From: Lepus europaeus
Lineage: Eukaryota > Chordata > Mammalia > Lagomorpha > Leporidae
Assembly (NCBI RefSeq): GCF_033115175.1
Contig: NC_084850.1
Span: 4,463,024 to 4,527,023, forward strand
DNA length: 64,000 nucleotides
Reading direction: 5' to 3'
Shown here: positions 1 through 11,999 of the stretch, in pieces
Position numbering within the stretch: position 1 is the first letter of the stretch
How the letters are laid out: each line of letters opens with the position of its first letter
Program-made: the position numbers and the translations under genes
Notes under the pieces: model-generated
Told to the model about the DNA's origin: nothing
What the model saw: the letters and a program-made list of their open reading frames with translations, nothing else
Databases searched by the model: none

Positions 1-484
1 TCTTGGATGCAGGCTGGTATGTTAAATATGCTATTAATTTATTGAAGGTATTTGCTGCTATACAGATGAAGTTGGCCCAAATGTTCTTTTCACAGGGAGT
101 GGATCTCATTTGGTCTCAGAATCCAGGAGAGCTTCCATCGGAGAATAAGTGGAAGAGTTGCCTGTCATTTTGTGTGCTTTGAAAGACTGAGATCAGATGG
201 TGATGAGGTTTCTTGGACCATTTGGAAGATGTGGACTCCATACCTGTGTGATGTAGAGCGTTGGAAGGTGGCATGCACTTTAAATATGCATTTTTTTTCA
301 GATGTGCTATGATTTATTTACCTGTGCACCTCCTGAATGAGGCAGAGTTTGGCAATTTTGAATCATCTACTATACACAATCTTGTACATTCTTTTGCATG
401 TTTGAGCCCATATTTTCAATTCTCTTAAATAAAATCTGGGAGTATGTCTGCTGGATGTAATGGTAACAGCATGTTTATCTTTTT

Positions 485-662
485 TAAAGCTTTGTTTCCT
501 TGGTATTTGTAAGGGATAAAGAAAGGGAGAGGAAGAGAGGGACAGAGGGCCATGAGGGAGATAGGAAGGGAGAAGGTAGAGGTAGAGGTAGAGGTAGAGA
601 TAGAGGTAGAGGTAGAGGTAGAGGTAGAGGTAGAGGTGTGTGTGTGTGTGTGTGTGTGTGTG

Positions 663-719
<57 letters not shown>

Positions 720-960
720 CTTCTATGTTGGTTTACTCCCTATATACACACTACAGCCAGAGCTGGTAAGACTGGAAATCCATCTGGGTGTCCCTTGTGG
801 GCAGTAGGGAATCAACCACTTAAGCCATCATCTGCTGCTGCAGGATTGCATTAGCAGGAAGCTGGATGGGATATGGAGCAGCTAGGGCTTGAACAAGGGG
901 CTGTGCTATGGGATGAAGGCATCCCATGGGCAGCTTAACCTACTGCACCACAATACCCAA
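485..960 (-). mobile_element. Old C-type SINE with expanded microsatellite tail
   Basis: The element is reversed: its GA-rich tail is on the left and its tRNA-like head at about 900-958. It is diverged from young copies. The paralogous copy lies at 11195-11680, so it was present before the tandem duplication. Confidence 0.7.
583..715. repeat. Composite microsatellite (GGTAGA)n-(GT)n-(GA)n
   Basis: GGTAGA hexamers run to about 634, then about a dozen GT units, then GA to 715, all inside the tail of the SINE at 485-960. The open frames over it are low-complexity artefacts. Confidence 0.9.
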
Positions 961-1286
961 CATTGTGTTTATAATGTGAAATTTACAGAAAAAGAGCAAT
1001 GTCATTTCAGAGAATTTCTTTATGTCTCATACTCAGTTTTCCTTATCATTAAAATTCTGCAGTAACATGAACCCTTTATCATAACTGTCAGGGCGATATT
1101 CATCCCCAGTTTTCCTTTAGTGTTCCAGGATTACCACAGTTCTCTTGAAATCTTCAGCACTAATTCATTACCACAAGAAGGCTGTGGTGAATTTCCTGTG
1201 TTTATTTACTACTGTGCCCTTCAGCAGAGAGAATTCTGGCTCACACCACTCTTCCAGCCATGTACTTAGTTGGCAATACACAGGTA

Positions 1287-1413
1287 TGAGAGGACTTCAC
1301 AAAGTCCATAAAAATGCGTATTTTGGAAAAGCTGTGTTTGGAATCCAAAATTTTCCCAGCACTCTAAGCTATCTTTTAATTCCATTGCCCATGAGCTTTC
1401 TAAATTGCCCTCT
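1287..1413. mobile_element. Short terminal-inverted-repeat element (MITE), copy 1
   Basis: It begins GAGGACTTCACAAAGTCCAT, and its right end carries a diverged inverted copy of that end. The same element is at 12000-12127 (duplicated partner) and 56323-56735. Its right terminus was interrupted by the L1 that follows. I think it is mariner-like, but the family name is not certain. Confidence 0.5.
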
Positions 1414-2262
1414 GGATTGGATCAAGATGACAGAGTAGGGAGGGAGCTTACTGCTCTAGCCTAGGGGAAGATAGTTTAAAAAAAAAAAAAGTGAAGAGAG
1501 TGCAGTCTCAGGGAAGAGTTAGGGAGAAACCGCCAGTGGGAACTCCACACAAATTAGAGGGACACTGTGGACCTATGTAGAGGGTATGGACATGCGCAAC
1601 TCAGAAACTCAGCAGCCAAGAACCTCAGCACCAGCTCTGGAGTGAGGTGAGACCAGACTGCAGCAGCCCAAGCCATTCGCGATTAAGCTGCTAGGAGATG
1701 CGGCTGGGGGTCCTGTGGGGGATAGTATACCTGCCAAACTAGAGGAGAAATAAAAGGGGGACAGGTTTCTCAATCGTCAATCACCCTGCAATGGCATCCT
1801 GTAACAAGCTGATAGAGAGCAGGTGCCATGTTGGACATATGTAACAGCTGCTCCAGCTCGTGTCCATGCGCCCATCAACGAGCTCAGTGGAGATGCCTGA
1901 GTCTGGTGGGGAGAGCTGACAGGGGCTTGGGTGCTCGAGACTGTGGGAGGCTTGGGTACCAGGACTGTGGAAACACTGAGGCTGTGTGGGAGGACTCAGG
2001 ATGTGGCTGGGACTTTGGGCCATCACTGTGGGAGGTTCTATGCGATCAGGACTCCTTGATTCCCTGGTGAAGATCATTGCTGTGGACTCTTAGTTACACT
2101 GAGGACTGCACAGATTCTTTGTGTGGTACTTGTGGCAGTGCAGATGAATATTATACCCACTGGAGCTAGAGTCCAGGCACTGGTTTCCTTTGTAGAGAGG
2201 AGGTGAACCTGAGATTATGCCAATAGAGCAGAACAAACCTTCCCTCTGATTAAAACAAAGAG

Positions 2263-2266
2263 AGAG

Positions 2267-2305
<39 letters not shown>

Positions 2306-2306
2306 T
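2263..2306. repeat. (GATA)n/(GA)n simple repeat
   Basis: GATA units followed by GA units inside the 5'UTR part of the L1 at 1415-4315. Confidence 0.85.
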
Positions 2307-2431
2307 TTACCATGCCCAACCTGGGTGTCACCTTGAATGCTCCCTTTACACTGGAGCAGTGAACAAGGCTCCCTGGTCACACCCACCACTCGCCTCTAGG
2401 CATTCACTGAAAAAGTAGACACTCCACTAAT

Positions 2432-3420
2432 ATGGAGAGGCGTAGTCCAAATATAAAAGCCGCCACACAGAAAAAACAAAGAGGAAACCAACTAGTATCT
2501 CCACAAATGCTGAATAAGGAATGCAGCAGTTCAAGGAACAAAAATAAGGAAGACAACAAGACACCGCCAAAAGAACTCAACATTTCAATGATAGATTGTG
2601 AAGATAAGGAGATTGAAGAGATGTCAAAAACAGGATTCAAAAAAATTGGCATTGGATTACTTAGAAGTAATCAGAAGCAAATGCAAGAACTAATCAAATC
2701 ATAGGTGAAATGAAAGAAAGTTTCTCCCATGAAATTGAGATCTTAAAGAGAAATCTAAATGAAATCTTGGAAATGAAGAATTCAATAGAACAAATTAGAG
2801 AACTAGAAAACACTGTTGGGAATCTACAGGTTACTATCAATCGACCCAACATATGGATCTTAGGAGTTCCTGAAGGGGTGGAAAGAGAAAAGGGATTGAG
2901 GTCCTTTTCAGTGAAACAATAACAGAAAACTTCCCTAATTTGGAGAAAGAAAGGGACATCCATGTAAGGAAGCATACAGAATCCCTAATAGATATGACCA
3001 GAAAAGATCTTCACCATGACACATTGTAGTAAAACTCTCTACAGTAAAACATAAGGAAAAGATTCTAAAATGCGCATGAGAGAAATGACAGATTACTTTC
3101 AGAGGATCTCCAATTAGGCTCACAGCTGACTTCTCATCAGAAACCCTACAGGCTAGGAGAGAATGACGAGATATATTCCAGGTATTAAGAGAAAAACAAA
3201 ATCTATCAACCCAGAATCCTGTAGCTTGCAAAACTCTCATTTATGAATGAAGGTGAAATAAAGGTGTTGCATAATAAACAGAAATTGAAAGAATTTTTCA
3301 CTACCCATCCAGCCCTACAAAAGATGGTTAAGGACGTGCTACAATCAGAAACACAGAACCATAGTCATAATTATGAAAGAAGAAGAAGGCGCAAAATAGG
3401 AATATTTATTACAAAATGGC
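2432..3420 (+). pseudogene. Degraded L1 ORF1 (RNA-binding protein p40 relic)
   Basis: 2432-2704 encodes a start resembling the ORF1p N-terminus, ending in the coiled-coil-like IEEMSKTGFKKI region. 2710-2922 is in another frame and carries the coiled coil and a WILGVPEG motif typical of the L1 ORF1 RRM domain. From 2925 on, broken frames retain ENFPNL, TADFSSETLQARRE and the C-terminal LHNKQKLKEFFTTHPALQKM (3270-3330). ORF1p normally binds L1 RNA as a trimer and is required for retrotransposition. Several frame changes rule out a functional protein. Identification rests on motif order, with no database search. Confidence 0.75.
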
Positions 3421-3421
3421 A

Positions 3422-3900
3422 GGGCAAAGTCATTACTTTTCAAAAAAATGGAAAAATCTTGCATGTTCATGGATTGGAAGAATCAATATCATCAAAATGT
3501 CCATACTACCAAAAACAATTTCAGATTCAATGCGATACCGATCAAAATACCAAGGACATTCGCCTCAGATATAGAAAAATGATGCTGCAATTCATATGGG
3601 AACACAGGAGACCCCCAAATAGCCTGAGCAATCATATGCAACAAAATCAAAGCCGGAGGCATCACGACACCAGATTTTAAGACAGACTACGGGGTGGTTA
3701 TAAAGAAAACAGGTTGGTACTGGCACAAAAACAGATTGATAGTCCAGCGGAACAGAACAGAAACGCCAGAAATCAATCCATATATCTACGATAAACCTAT
3801 CTTTGACAAAGTGTCTAAAATCATGGAACAGAATAGAAACGCCAGAAATCAATCCATGTATCTATGATAAACCTATCTTTGACAAAGTGTCTAAAATCAA
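3422..3900 (+). pseudogene. L1 ORF2 C-terminal relic with internal tandem duplication
   Basis: This begins right after ORF1 with no ORF2 endonuclease or reverse-transcriptase core. Sequence from about 3425 resembles the region downstream of the reverse-transcriptase domain of L1 ORF2p ([13 protein letters not shown] and following), and frames shift repeatedly. A unit of about 76 bp is duplicated in tandem (3749-3823 and 3825-3899) with only a few differences. Confidence 0.6.
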
Positions 3901-5224
3901 TCCCTGGAGCAAGGACAGTCTCTTCTACGCATGGTGCTGGGAAAACTGGATCTCCACATGCAGCAGTACGAAGCAAGACCCCTACCTTACACCTTACACA
4001 AAAATCCAATCCAAATATATTCAATGCAATGAATTTCAACAGCCCTTGTTTTGTCTGTGTAGGAAAAAGGTTTTGTGTGTGTCTCTGTGTGTGCAAGTTG
4101 TTGAACTCTTTGCTTAGTAGGGAGTTGGTATTCTCTGTATAAAGTTAATTGAAAATGGAACTTAGTGGAGCATGGGCTTGGGAATGGGAGAGGGAGGAGG
4201 TAGAAGGGTGGGAAGAGTGGGTATGGTGGGCAGAATCACTATATTCCCAAAGTTGTACTTATGAAATGCATGGAGTTTGTATTCCTTAAATAAAAGTTTT
4301 CTTTGTAGAAAAAATAAAGTGCCCTCTGATATTGATCACAGAATTACTAAGGTCAATTCCTGTAGCAAACAATTTATCAACTACCTTGCAGTCCATGAAT
4401 ACAGATGAATACAATAACTTTTCATCTTGTTGTTACAGACTCACTTGTAGCATTCCTCAGACGTGCACTGTTTCCCATGAGACCCACGACAAAAGTTGTG
4501 TCACACCTTTGTGTCATGCTTAAGATGCTGTGTCATATTCTGTGTTCCATCTGGCCTTTCTTGAACTCCTAGATTTTTCTAAATGTGCACACACTAAGAT
4601 TCACTCTTTTTCCTGTAGATTCTATGCATTTTGGAAAATTTATAGTGACATGTTGCTGCCATTACACTAGGAATCCAAACCTTTTCACCACTTGAACACA
4701 TCCTCTGTACTTCTCCCATTCAACACTCCTCCCTAGTCCTCATCCCTGCAACCTACAGGTCTCATTCATGTCTCTACAATCTGGTTTTCCAGAATGATAA
4801 ATATATCAGCCAGATGGGCAAAAAAGGGATGAGGACTGGTAGGTAGATGGGATGCAGGACCTTTGACTGGACTTCAGTGTAGCTTCCAGAGGATGTGACC
4901 TGCAACTTGCATGTCCACGGGGAAGCACCTTCATCCTCACATCCTCTCTCCTGGACCCCAAGTGTTCCTGGGAACCTGGGCTCCATTGCAAAGGGGGATG
5001 CCATCATGGAACTGGGGAGAAGCCCAAGAGGCAGTGTCAAGAGCAAGTCTCTCCCTGCTTCCCCACAGTTCGTGACCATGTTACCTGAGGCATTGGTCAT
5101 TCAGAAACAGAGTAACAGCTGCCCCTCCCTGGTTCATCTGAGCCACAGCTCAGGTCAGTGTGGAGACAAGGCTTTGGAACTGTAGGAGGTTCACTTTGAA
5201 TACGACTCTTGTGGTTTTCAAGTA

Positions 5225-5285
5225 AAGCACATCACTTAACTTCCCTGGGCCTCAGTTTTCTCACCTGCACATTGGTCATAAGAGA
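5225..5285 (+). repeat. MIR fragment
   Basis: The tract around CTTCCCTGGGCCTCAGTTTT is the conserved MIR core (cf. CTCAGTTTCCTCATCTG). It is short and diverged. Confidence 0.45.
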
Positions 5286-6568
5286 AAAAAGTTCAGAACA
5301 TTGGGGTCACTTTATACCAGCTGTCATCTGCATGGAAAATGCAGGACCTGAATGAAGAGGCAAGGTGGGAGCAGCATTTGTTAATTTGTACCTGAGATGT
5401 GTCTTGCCCCCATATTTTAATGTTTCTCGAGCAGTATTTGTCTTGTGATCCACATGTAAGTTGCTGGGTGCAGGATTTCTTTACCTTCAGAAAAATGGTT
5501 AACATTGAAGGTTACTCCCTCACCTTAGGACTGCGCACATCTGATATTGTAGCAGGATCCATGTTCTGAGACAAGACCCCAAGGCCTTTGACCAGGAAGC
5601 AGGTGTTTACTATGCCGGCATCATCCCCAGGTGAGATTTCTTATCCAAAAGCCTGAGTCCCGAACAAAGAGGGTATTTCCTTAAACATGATTTTAGCCTC
5701 ACTGTCTCCCTTTTATGGTTACATGCATACATTTGCTTGGAGATGCTAATATTACATGGTAGCCACAGGACTGATATAATACTGTGCGTTTGAACGTAGT
5801 TACTGATGTTTTTTACCACACACAACATACTAAGCCACTTCGTGTTCTATTTATGACAACAAGACATGTGTAACACATTAGAGAAAGGTACCCATGAAAA
5901 GTGTCCAAATGAAGAGTTTGTCCCTACAAGCTCAAGCCTCAGCCTTCCAGTTTGTGTCCATCTGTGCTTTGCCCAAGAATGCTGAGGACATGACCTGAGC
6001 CTTGCCCCTCTCCAAATGAGAAAAACAATGCTGGAAAGAGAATCAACCGGAATGTCATGGGCTGAAACCACTTTTCCCCAGGTAGGAAGAGGGGGCCACT
6101 GTTGCCAAGACATTTCAGAACCAGCTTCTCACATTTATCCAGGAGTCAGAAGCATTGAGCATAGTCCCCTCACTCTTCTCTATTGTTACATACCCACTCT
6201 CCTGCTGCCGTGGCTCAAGGACATCACACGGCTGTGACTCACACTGGGAAATAAAGAGGTTGGCATCATTGATCCATAGAAGGAGATGGCAATGAGGATG
6301 AGAACACAGGGCTTATATGTAGCAGGGGCTTCAGTTAGCAGGAACAATGCCAGCTGTGCCTTAATGCTCCCATTGAGCAGAGGGTCACTGCACTTGGGGA
6401 AAGGACAGGCTGTGCCCCTCCCTCAGGATTGTCTTTCCCGGTGGTTGCAATGTCCTAACCACCAGTCCCTTTGTGCATGATTCTCGGAGTACTATCTGGC
6501 TTCACGGACCTGTGACTGGCTGTATTCTAAGTGCCTGTTCCTTCTGCCTATTCAGCTAGGTTAGAGAT

Positions 6569-6580
6569 GGGGGGGGGGGG
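6569..6580. repeat. G12 homopolymer
   Basis: Twelve uninterrupted guanines. The paralogous position near 14355 has no such run. Confidence 0.9.
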
Positions 6581-8099
6581 AGTGCAGGGATTCCCTGTGT
6601 CCTGAACGCGGGGCTTCCAGTGAGCTTAGGCATGTGTCATCCAGGTCTAGGCTAGAACTCTCAACTGCCTCACCCTGTGGTGATCTGATCTCAGCTCCCT
6701 TTGGGAACCCAGCACCTCTACAGTGGACCGAAGTGTGTGAGACATTGTAGTACTCACAGAAAGCAGCTCAAATCAGGTTGAACCCGGCAGCAGAAGTGCT
6801 CGTGGGCCCTGGCTTTGCACAGCAGCTCCGTGGGACAGGGCAATGGCCCTGGCATCTTCACCCAGGTCTTCATGGACTCTCCCCCAGCAAAGCACAGAAT
6901 TCCATCCCCTGCCTCATTTCCGAGGCTCCCAGAAGGAGGCTTCACTTTGCAAGGCTGTGTGTAACCCCAATACATTGAGGACCTTCTCCTTCCATAGGAT
7001 ACAGGAGTAAATTCTAGTCCCCATGGATCTCTGCTACCTGAGTCTTGACTGGTGTTTCATGAACACCTGTGCAGGTGCCAAAGTTACACCAAAAGCCAGT
7101 ACTCTCCTGTGGAGCAGGTGTCAGCCTGAGACAGCAGAACATTGGTTCCGGATTTGTCCTCCTCAAAGTGGAGCTACCATGTCCAACAAGAAACCGCCGT
7201 TCACCTTGCAAATGAGTCTCAGGGTTTTGGATTGCATTTCAATGATGGTTGCCCCCACCCAGCACTTATGAGTGATTCTGGATTCTGACCCTGAAAGTAA
7301 GCTCGATCCACTACATAGCTGTTCACTTCCCTGCTTTGAAAAAGAAACTCACTCAAATCCAGCTGCAAATATCTGAAAACCCTCATTGCCTCTTTCCACC
7401 TTCACAGCCATTTGATTAAGGGACAAACCACTCCACTCCCTTCCTATTGCTGAAACAAAAAGAATGTTGGCAACCCCAAGAGAAGGATCACAAGTTGTCT
7501 AATATCATGGTCCAGCACGAACTTTTCCGATGTCAGTTGTTGTGGTTCTCAGCGAGAACTGAGTGTGAGCTATGGCAGATCAAGGATTTCTGCAGGGAGA
7601 AGCAGTGCTGCATGTCACGCTAAGTGCAGATGATCCTGCAGCCTCCACAGATGCCAGGCAGCAGGGAAGTCAAGGGCAGCAGGCCAGATTCCAGTGTTGG
7701 ATGGAGGCATGTGGTAGAGGTGAGGGGACGGTCACTCCACTCGTGAATGTGCTGGGGGCTAGACTGGAAGATCTACACTTTGGTAGAGTCAACTGTCAAG
7801 GAACAAATTGCAGGCAACATCCAAAATGTATTTGATTCTCACAGTCACCTTCTTGGGGTTAGCTTGAATATATTGGTCTCCACCAAGATCTTCTTTTAAA
7901 TTTTCATCAGGGACACCCTGTGGAGTAGTGATGGGAGAAATGAATTAATCAGATGGTCTGTCTTGGACTGAGAAGAAGGTGAAGAGTGCAGGCCCCGGAA
8001 GAATTACGACCCAGGGTTGTCTCCCAGCCCTGTCACTTACTAGCCAGGGGCCATGAGATATTCCCAAGGGGGATTCCTCTGTCTTCTCTTGGCGTTCTC

Positions 8100-9685
8100 G
8101 CCTGGTTGACTGGAACCGCCTGGATCGGTGCTGCCTGCAGACTTGTGTCTGTTTCCCACTCACCAAGTATGTGAGTCCCAGAATCCCCTGACAGTGGCAG
8201 TTGGGATAGTAGGAGGCAGAGGCTGACAGCCATGCTTACACTTTTGGTGCCCATCCACCCATCCTGCAGGGTCTTTATTTTGGTGCCAGGAAGAGGCTGA
8301 GCCCCCAACCTCTGCCAACCTGTGTCTGATCCCCACAGACTGGGGCTCTGAATCTCACAGTCCCCTGACTTGGTTGTGGTGGGGAGAGGCATGGTGAGGC
8401 TCCCAGTGCGGCAAGGGCTCTCCCTGGCCTTGAGAGAAGGGGCTGGGCTGAATCTTGTGGGGTGTTGTCTATTATTCAGTGTTGGGGGTTCCCTCAGTCC
8501 TTAGCCACAAATGCTGGCATCTTACATCTGCCGTGTTGAGTAAATGACTTGCCCTTAATATCACTTCTGGCACCTGTTCTGTGTGCAGGCAATGGCTGTG
8601 GTCCCAGGCAGTTTGCTGGGTGAGGCACTGAAGTACCAAGACCACGGTGCACTGCCCAGGAAGAAGGGTATCTCCCATGGGGTCTCTTCAGCAGCCAGAT
8701 GTGGGCTTTGGAAACCTTGTGTTCTCAAAGATTTACATCATGTGGAAGAGATAGAGCCACAGCATCAAGTTTGGGTATTGGGGCTGATCTGATGTAATTT
8801 AACTTTTCTTAATACAGTGCTGGAATTTTCACATTTTATTCCTCACTCCTAGTAAGAAATACATTTTACATCTCAAGCAAGTTTATGTTCAAACTATATA
8901 AAGTATATATGAGGATTATACTTATATTTGCTTATTTACCTCAATACACATATTAATATATTTGTATATTATGACTAACATGTATGTGTTTATGTGTATG
9001 TGTTTATTCATACCTTTTGAGTATTTGCACAGTTATTTTATTAAGAATATCTAATATTGACATTCCTGATTCACTCTTACATTCATTATTCTCATTCTGG
9101 TACATTTTTCATATTCTATTAAGTGAGGTCCAGCCTCAGGTTTTACAATGAAGTGGGGGTAGAAGTTAAAACCGCCCCCCCCAGCCAATCTGACACCTGT
9201 CATCTATGCGGGCCACAGACCTTCTCCACCTCCCCTGCCCAGCCCAACACCCCAAATTCCAGTCTCTGTTCTCCCCCAATGCTTTCTCATGTTTCTTGTT
9301 TAGACTTTCTTGCTGACATTCCTTCTTTTCCAAATCCCTTTCCCTTTCCCTTTCATTTCCTCTACAGTTGTCCAGTGTTGACGTGGCACCAGAGGACACA
9401 GCCTGAACTTCATTGTTACTTTGGCCGCTACTAAAACTATAAAGAATTTTGCAATAACTGGCATCTTTGTAATATTCTATTCCTCACCAATGAATATGGT
9501 GTTCTCCATTTATTTCTTTTTTCCCTGAATCTACCAGGAAACTCATATGGTTTCCTCCGTAATGATGTTGGATAATTTTCTTAGGTTTTCTGGTTAATTC
9601 AAATTTGGATTTCATTGCAGTTGTGAGTGGTACCACTTCTGCTTCATGTTCTCAGTTGCTTTTGTGTAGATAGTCTTTCTCTCTC
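8100..9685. other. No gene seen; unassigned spacer between duplicated units
   Basis: The left part (about 8020-8060) looks like a MIR piece (CTGTCACTTACTAGCCAGGG). 8820-9120 is AT-rich. 9120-9430 is moderately C-rich with short open frames that have no recognisable domain. I see no splice or promoter structure to support a gene. Confidence 0.5.
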
Positions 9686-9687
9686 TC

Positions 9688-10066
9688 TCTTTTTTTTTTT
9701 TTGACAGGCAGAGTGGACAGTGAGAGAGAGAGAGAGAGAGAGACAGAAAGACAGAGAGAGACAGAGACAGAGAGAGACAGAGACAGAGAGAAAGGTCTTC
9801 TTTTGCCATTGGTTCACCCTCCAATGCCTGCCGCGGCCAGCGCATCGTGCTGATCCGAAGGCAGGAGCCAGGTGCTTCTCCTGGTCTCCCATGCGGGTGC
9901 AGTGCCCAAGCACTTGGACCATCCTCCACTGCACTCCCGGGCCATAGCAGAGAGCTGGCCTGGAAGAGGGGCAACTGGGACAGAATCCGGCGCCCCGACC
10001 GGGGCTAGAACCCGTTGTGCCAGCGCCGCAGACGGAGGATTAGCCTATTGAGCCACGGCGCCGGCC
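9688..10066 (-). mobile_element. C-type SINE, young subfamily
   Basis: Reversed copy running from a T-run and GACAGGCAGAGTGGACAGTG through a GA-rich tail to a tRNA-like head ending GGCGCCGGCC at 10066. The head is close to full length. Confidence 0.9.
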
Positions 10067-10184
10067 TTAGCTAGTCTCTTGATTTTTGTTATTTTGTTCT
10101 TAGTTATGTTACCTTTTTCATTTGTATAGTATGTGCATTCCTTTATTGTCAATAATACTATTGTATTCTTTCATTTTTTATTTT

Positions 10185-10269
10185 CATATTATTTGAAATG
10201 CAGAAATACAGAGAAAGATAGGGGAAGTAGGAGAGGGAGGAGGGAGGTGGGAGGGAGGGGGAGGGAGAG

Positions 10270-10310
<41 letters not shown>

Positions 10311-10545
10311 TATAGAGAGAGAGAGAGTGAGAGAGAGAGAGAGACTGACTGCTATCTGATGATTCCCTTCCCATCTGAGTGGCAGGAATCCAGTGACTTG
10401 AACCATCACTGCTGCCCCTCAGGGTCTGCATTAGCAGGAAACTAGAGTCAGGAGCCATAACTGTGTTTTAAACCCAGGCAATATGAAACTGGACAAGCGG
10501 CAGTTAACAGGCATCCTAACTGCTATTCTGAAAACCTGTTCCCGG
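10185..10545 (-). mobile_element. Old SINE with AT-dinucleotide tail
   Basis: Reversed, heavily diverged copy. A GA-rich tail carries an (AT)n run at 10272-10304, followed by the body (GGTCTGCATTAGCAGGAAAC) and a degenerate head near 10520. Confidence 0.6.
10272..10304. repeat. (AT)n microsatellite
   Basis: About sixteen TA units, followed by a C and a few more units, then GA repeats. Confidence 0.9.
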
Positions 10546-11194
10546 GGATGCTCATTGACTCTTAGTTTGCTTATTTAGGTTGAATTTCTAACAGAGGCAT
10601 TTTATGCATCACAGATATGGACAAATGCTTCTGCTACTCCATCTTGCATGTAGCAATTCCCAAATGAAAATTTTTTCTAAGGTTAAAGAATATATTGATT
10701 TGGTGCATGCAGGCTGGTATGTTAAATATGCCATTAAGTTGCTGAAGGCACTTGCTGCTGTACAGATGAACTTGTTTCAAACGTTCTTTTTGTGAGTAAT
10801 GGATTTTCCTGTGCTTTTGAATCCAGGAGAGCTTGCCTGGGAGAATGAGGGGAAAAGTTGCCTGTCATCGTGTGTGCTTTCAAAGACTGAGATCACACGG
10901 TGTCGAGTTTTCTTGGGACATTTCGTAGAACTGGCCTTCACATCTGCTTGCCCTAGAGCATTGGTGGGTGGCATGTAATTTAAATGTGCATTCTGTTTCA
11001 GATGTGCCACTCTCTATTTGCCCATGCATCTGCTGAAGAAGGAGATTTGGAGATTTTGAGTCATCTACTATAAACAATCCTGTAAAATCTTGTGCATGTT
11101 TGAACCTATGTTTTCAATTTACTTGAGTAAAATTTGTGAGTATGCCAGCTGGATGTAAGGGTAAGACTGTATTTCTCTATTGTAAATGTTTAAA

Positions 11195-11680
11195 TATTTA
11201 GTCTGTTTATTTGAAAGAGAGGAGGGATGGATGGAGGGCCAGGGAGAGAGTTAGAGGAGGGGAGAGGGAGGGAGACAGAAAGGGAGAGAGAGGAGGCGGG
11301 GGGGGGGAGGGAGAGGGAGAGGGAGGGGAGAGGGAGGGGGCGGGGGCGGGGGAGAGGGAGAGGGAGAAGGAGAGGGAGAGGGAGAGGGAGAGGGAGAGGG
11401 AGAGGGAGAGGGAGAGGGAGAGGGAGAGGGAGAGAATCTTCCGTGTGCTAGTTGACTTCCCAAGTACCACAACAGCTAGGGCTGGGCAGACTGAAGCCAG
11501 AAGCCCCCAAATCCACTTGGGTAGGGAAGAAACTGCTTGAGAAATCACCTGCTGCCTCAGGGTTGCGTTAGCAGGAAGCAGGATTGGATGCAAAAATATC
11601 CAGGAATCCAACCAGGCACTGTGATATGGAATACAGGCATTCCATGGGGCAGCTTACCCAACTGTGCCACAACCTCTGTG
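11195..11680 (-). mobile_element. Old C-type SINE, paralogue of the one at 485-960
   Basis: Reversed. The tail has expanded into GAGAGG-type hexamers (11225-11433), the body follows at 11440-11640 and the head ends near 11675. Confidence 0.75.
11225..11433. repeat. Purine-only (GAGAGG)n minisatellite-like tract
   Basis: About 200 bases almost wholly A/G on the plus strand, with GAGAGG hexamers regular from about 11350. The arginine/glycine- or serine/proline-rich frames here are artefacts. Confidence 0.9.
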
Positions 11681-11999
11681 TTTGTACTGTGAGACTTTTA
11701 GAAAACTTGTAAAGCCTTTTTGGAGTTTCTGTATGCCTCACACTCAGTATCTTTAAAGCTGTGCAGTAATGCGACACCTTATTCACAGCTGGCAAGGCAG
11801 TATTCAGTCCCAGTGTCCTTTAAGTGTGCCATGATCACAAGAGGTTTGCTGAAATCTTCAACATTAATCCATTACCACAAGACGTTTCTGGTGTGGTTTC
11901 TGTGTTTATACAGAAATGTGCTGTTCGACAGTGAGAAATCTGGCTGACATCACCTTCCAACCAGACTCTTAGTTTGTCCATGGCAATTAACATATATAT

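Larger units (their letters stand above)
1415..4315 (+). mobile_element. L1 retrotransposon, internally deleted
   Basis: A 5'UTR-like start (GATCAAGATGACAGAGTAGG) is followed by ORF1 remnants, then the C-terminal end of ORF2, a 3'UTR and an A-rich tail. It is only 2.9 kb, so most of ORF2 is missing; the jump occurs near 3420. The flanks AAATTGCCCTCTG (1402-1414) and AAAGTGCCCTCTG (4316-4328) form a near-perfect target-site duplication. The paralogous position near 12115 in copy 2 is empty, so insertion postdates the tandem duplication. It carries frameshifts and stops and is non-autonomous. Confidence 0.85.
1..8100 (+). repeat. Tandem segmental duplication, copy 1
   Basis: This stretch is colinear with about 10690-15790. 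Matching blocks are 20-110 with 10709-10790, 140-260 with 10825-10940, 4440-5180 with 12225-12960, 6050-6980 with 13840-14790 and 7460-7620 with 15265-15400. By eye identity is roughly 75-85 percent with many small indels. The left edge lies outside the window. Copy 1 is longer mainly because of the L1 at 1415-4315. No intact gene is recognised in it; every open frame is short and not shared between the copies. Outside the repeats listed separately, 4330-8000 is otherwise unassigned sequence. Confidence 0.75.

Noticed and set aside
500..854. Arg/Glu/Gly-rich open frames
   Set aside because: They translate the GGTAGA/GT/GA microsatellite of a SINE tail and start at non-ATG codons.
4774..5185. 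Conserved coding exon shared by the two duplicated units
   Set aside because: Open frames at 4774-5100 and 4895-5185 are interrupted in the paralogous block 12560-12970, so no shared coding frame is supported.
9900..10066. tRNA gene
   Set aside because: The tRNA-like head with degenerate A and B boxes belongs to the SINE. No clean cloverleaf with an anticodon arm could be supported.
11207..11611. Open frames rich in Ser/Leu/Pro or Arg/Gly on both strands
   Set aside because: Products of the GAGAGG repeat. A periodic A/G tract lacks stops in several frames.
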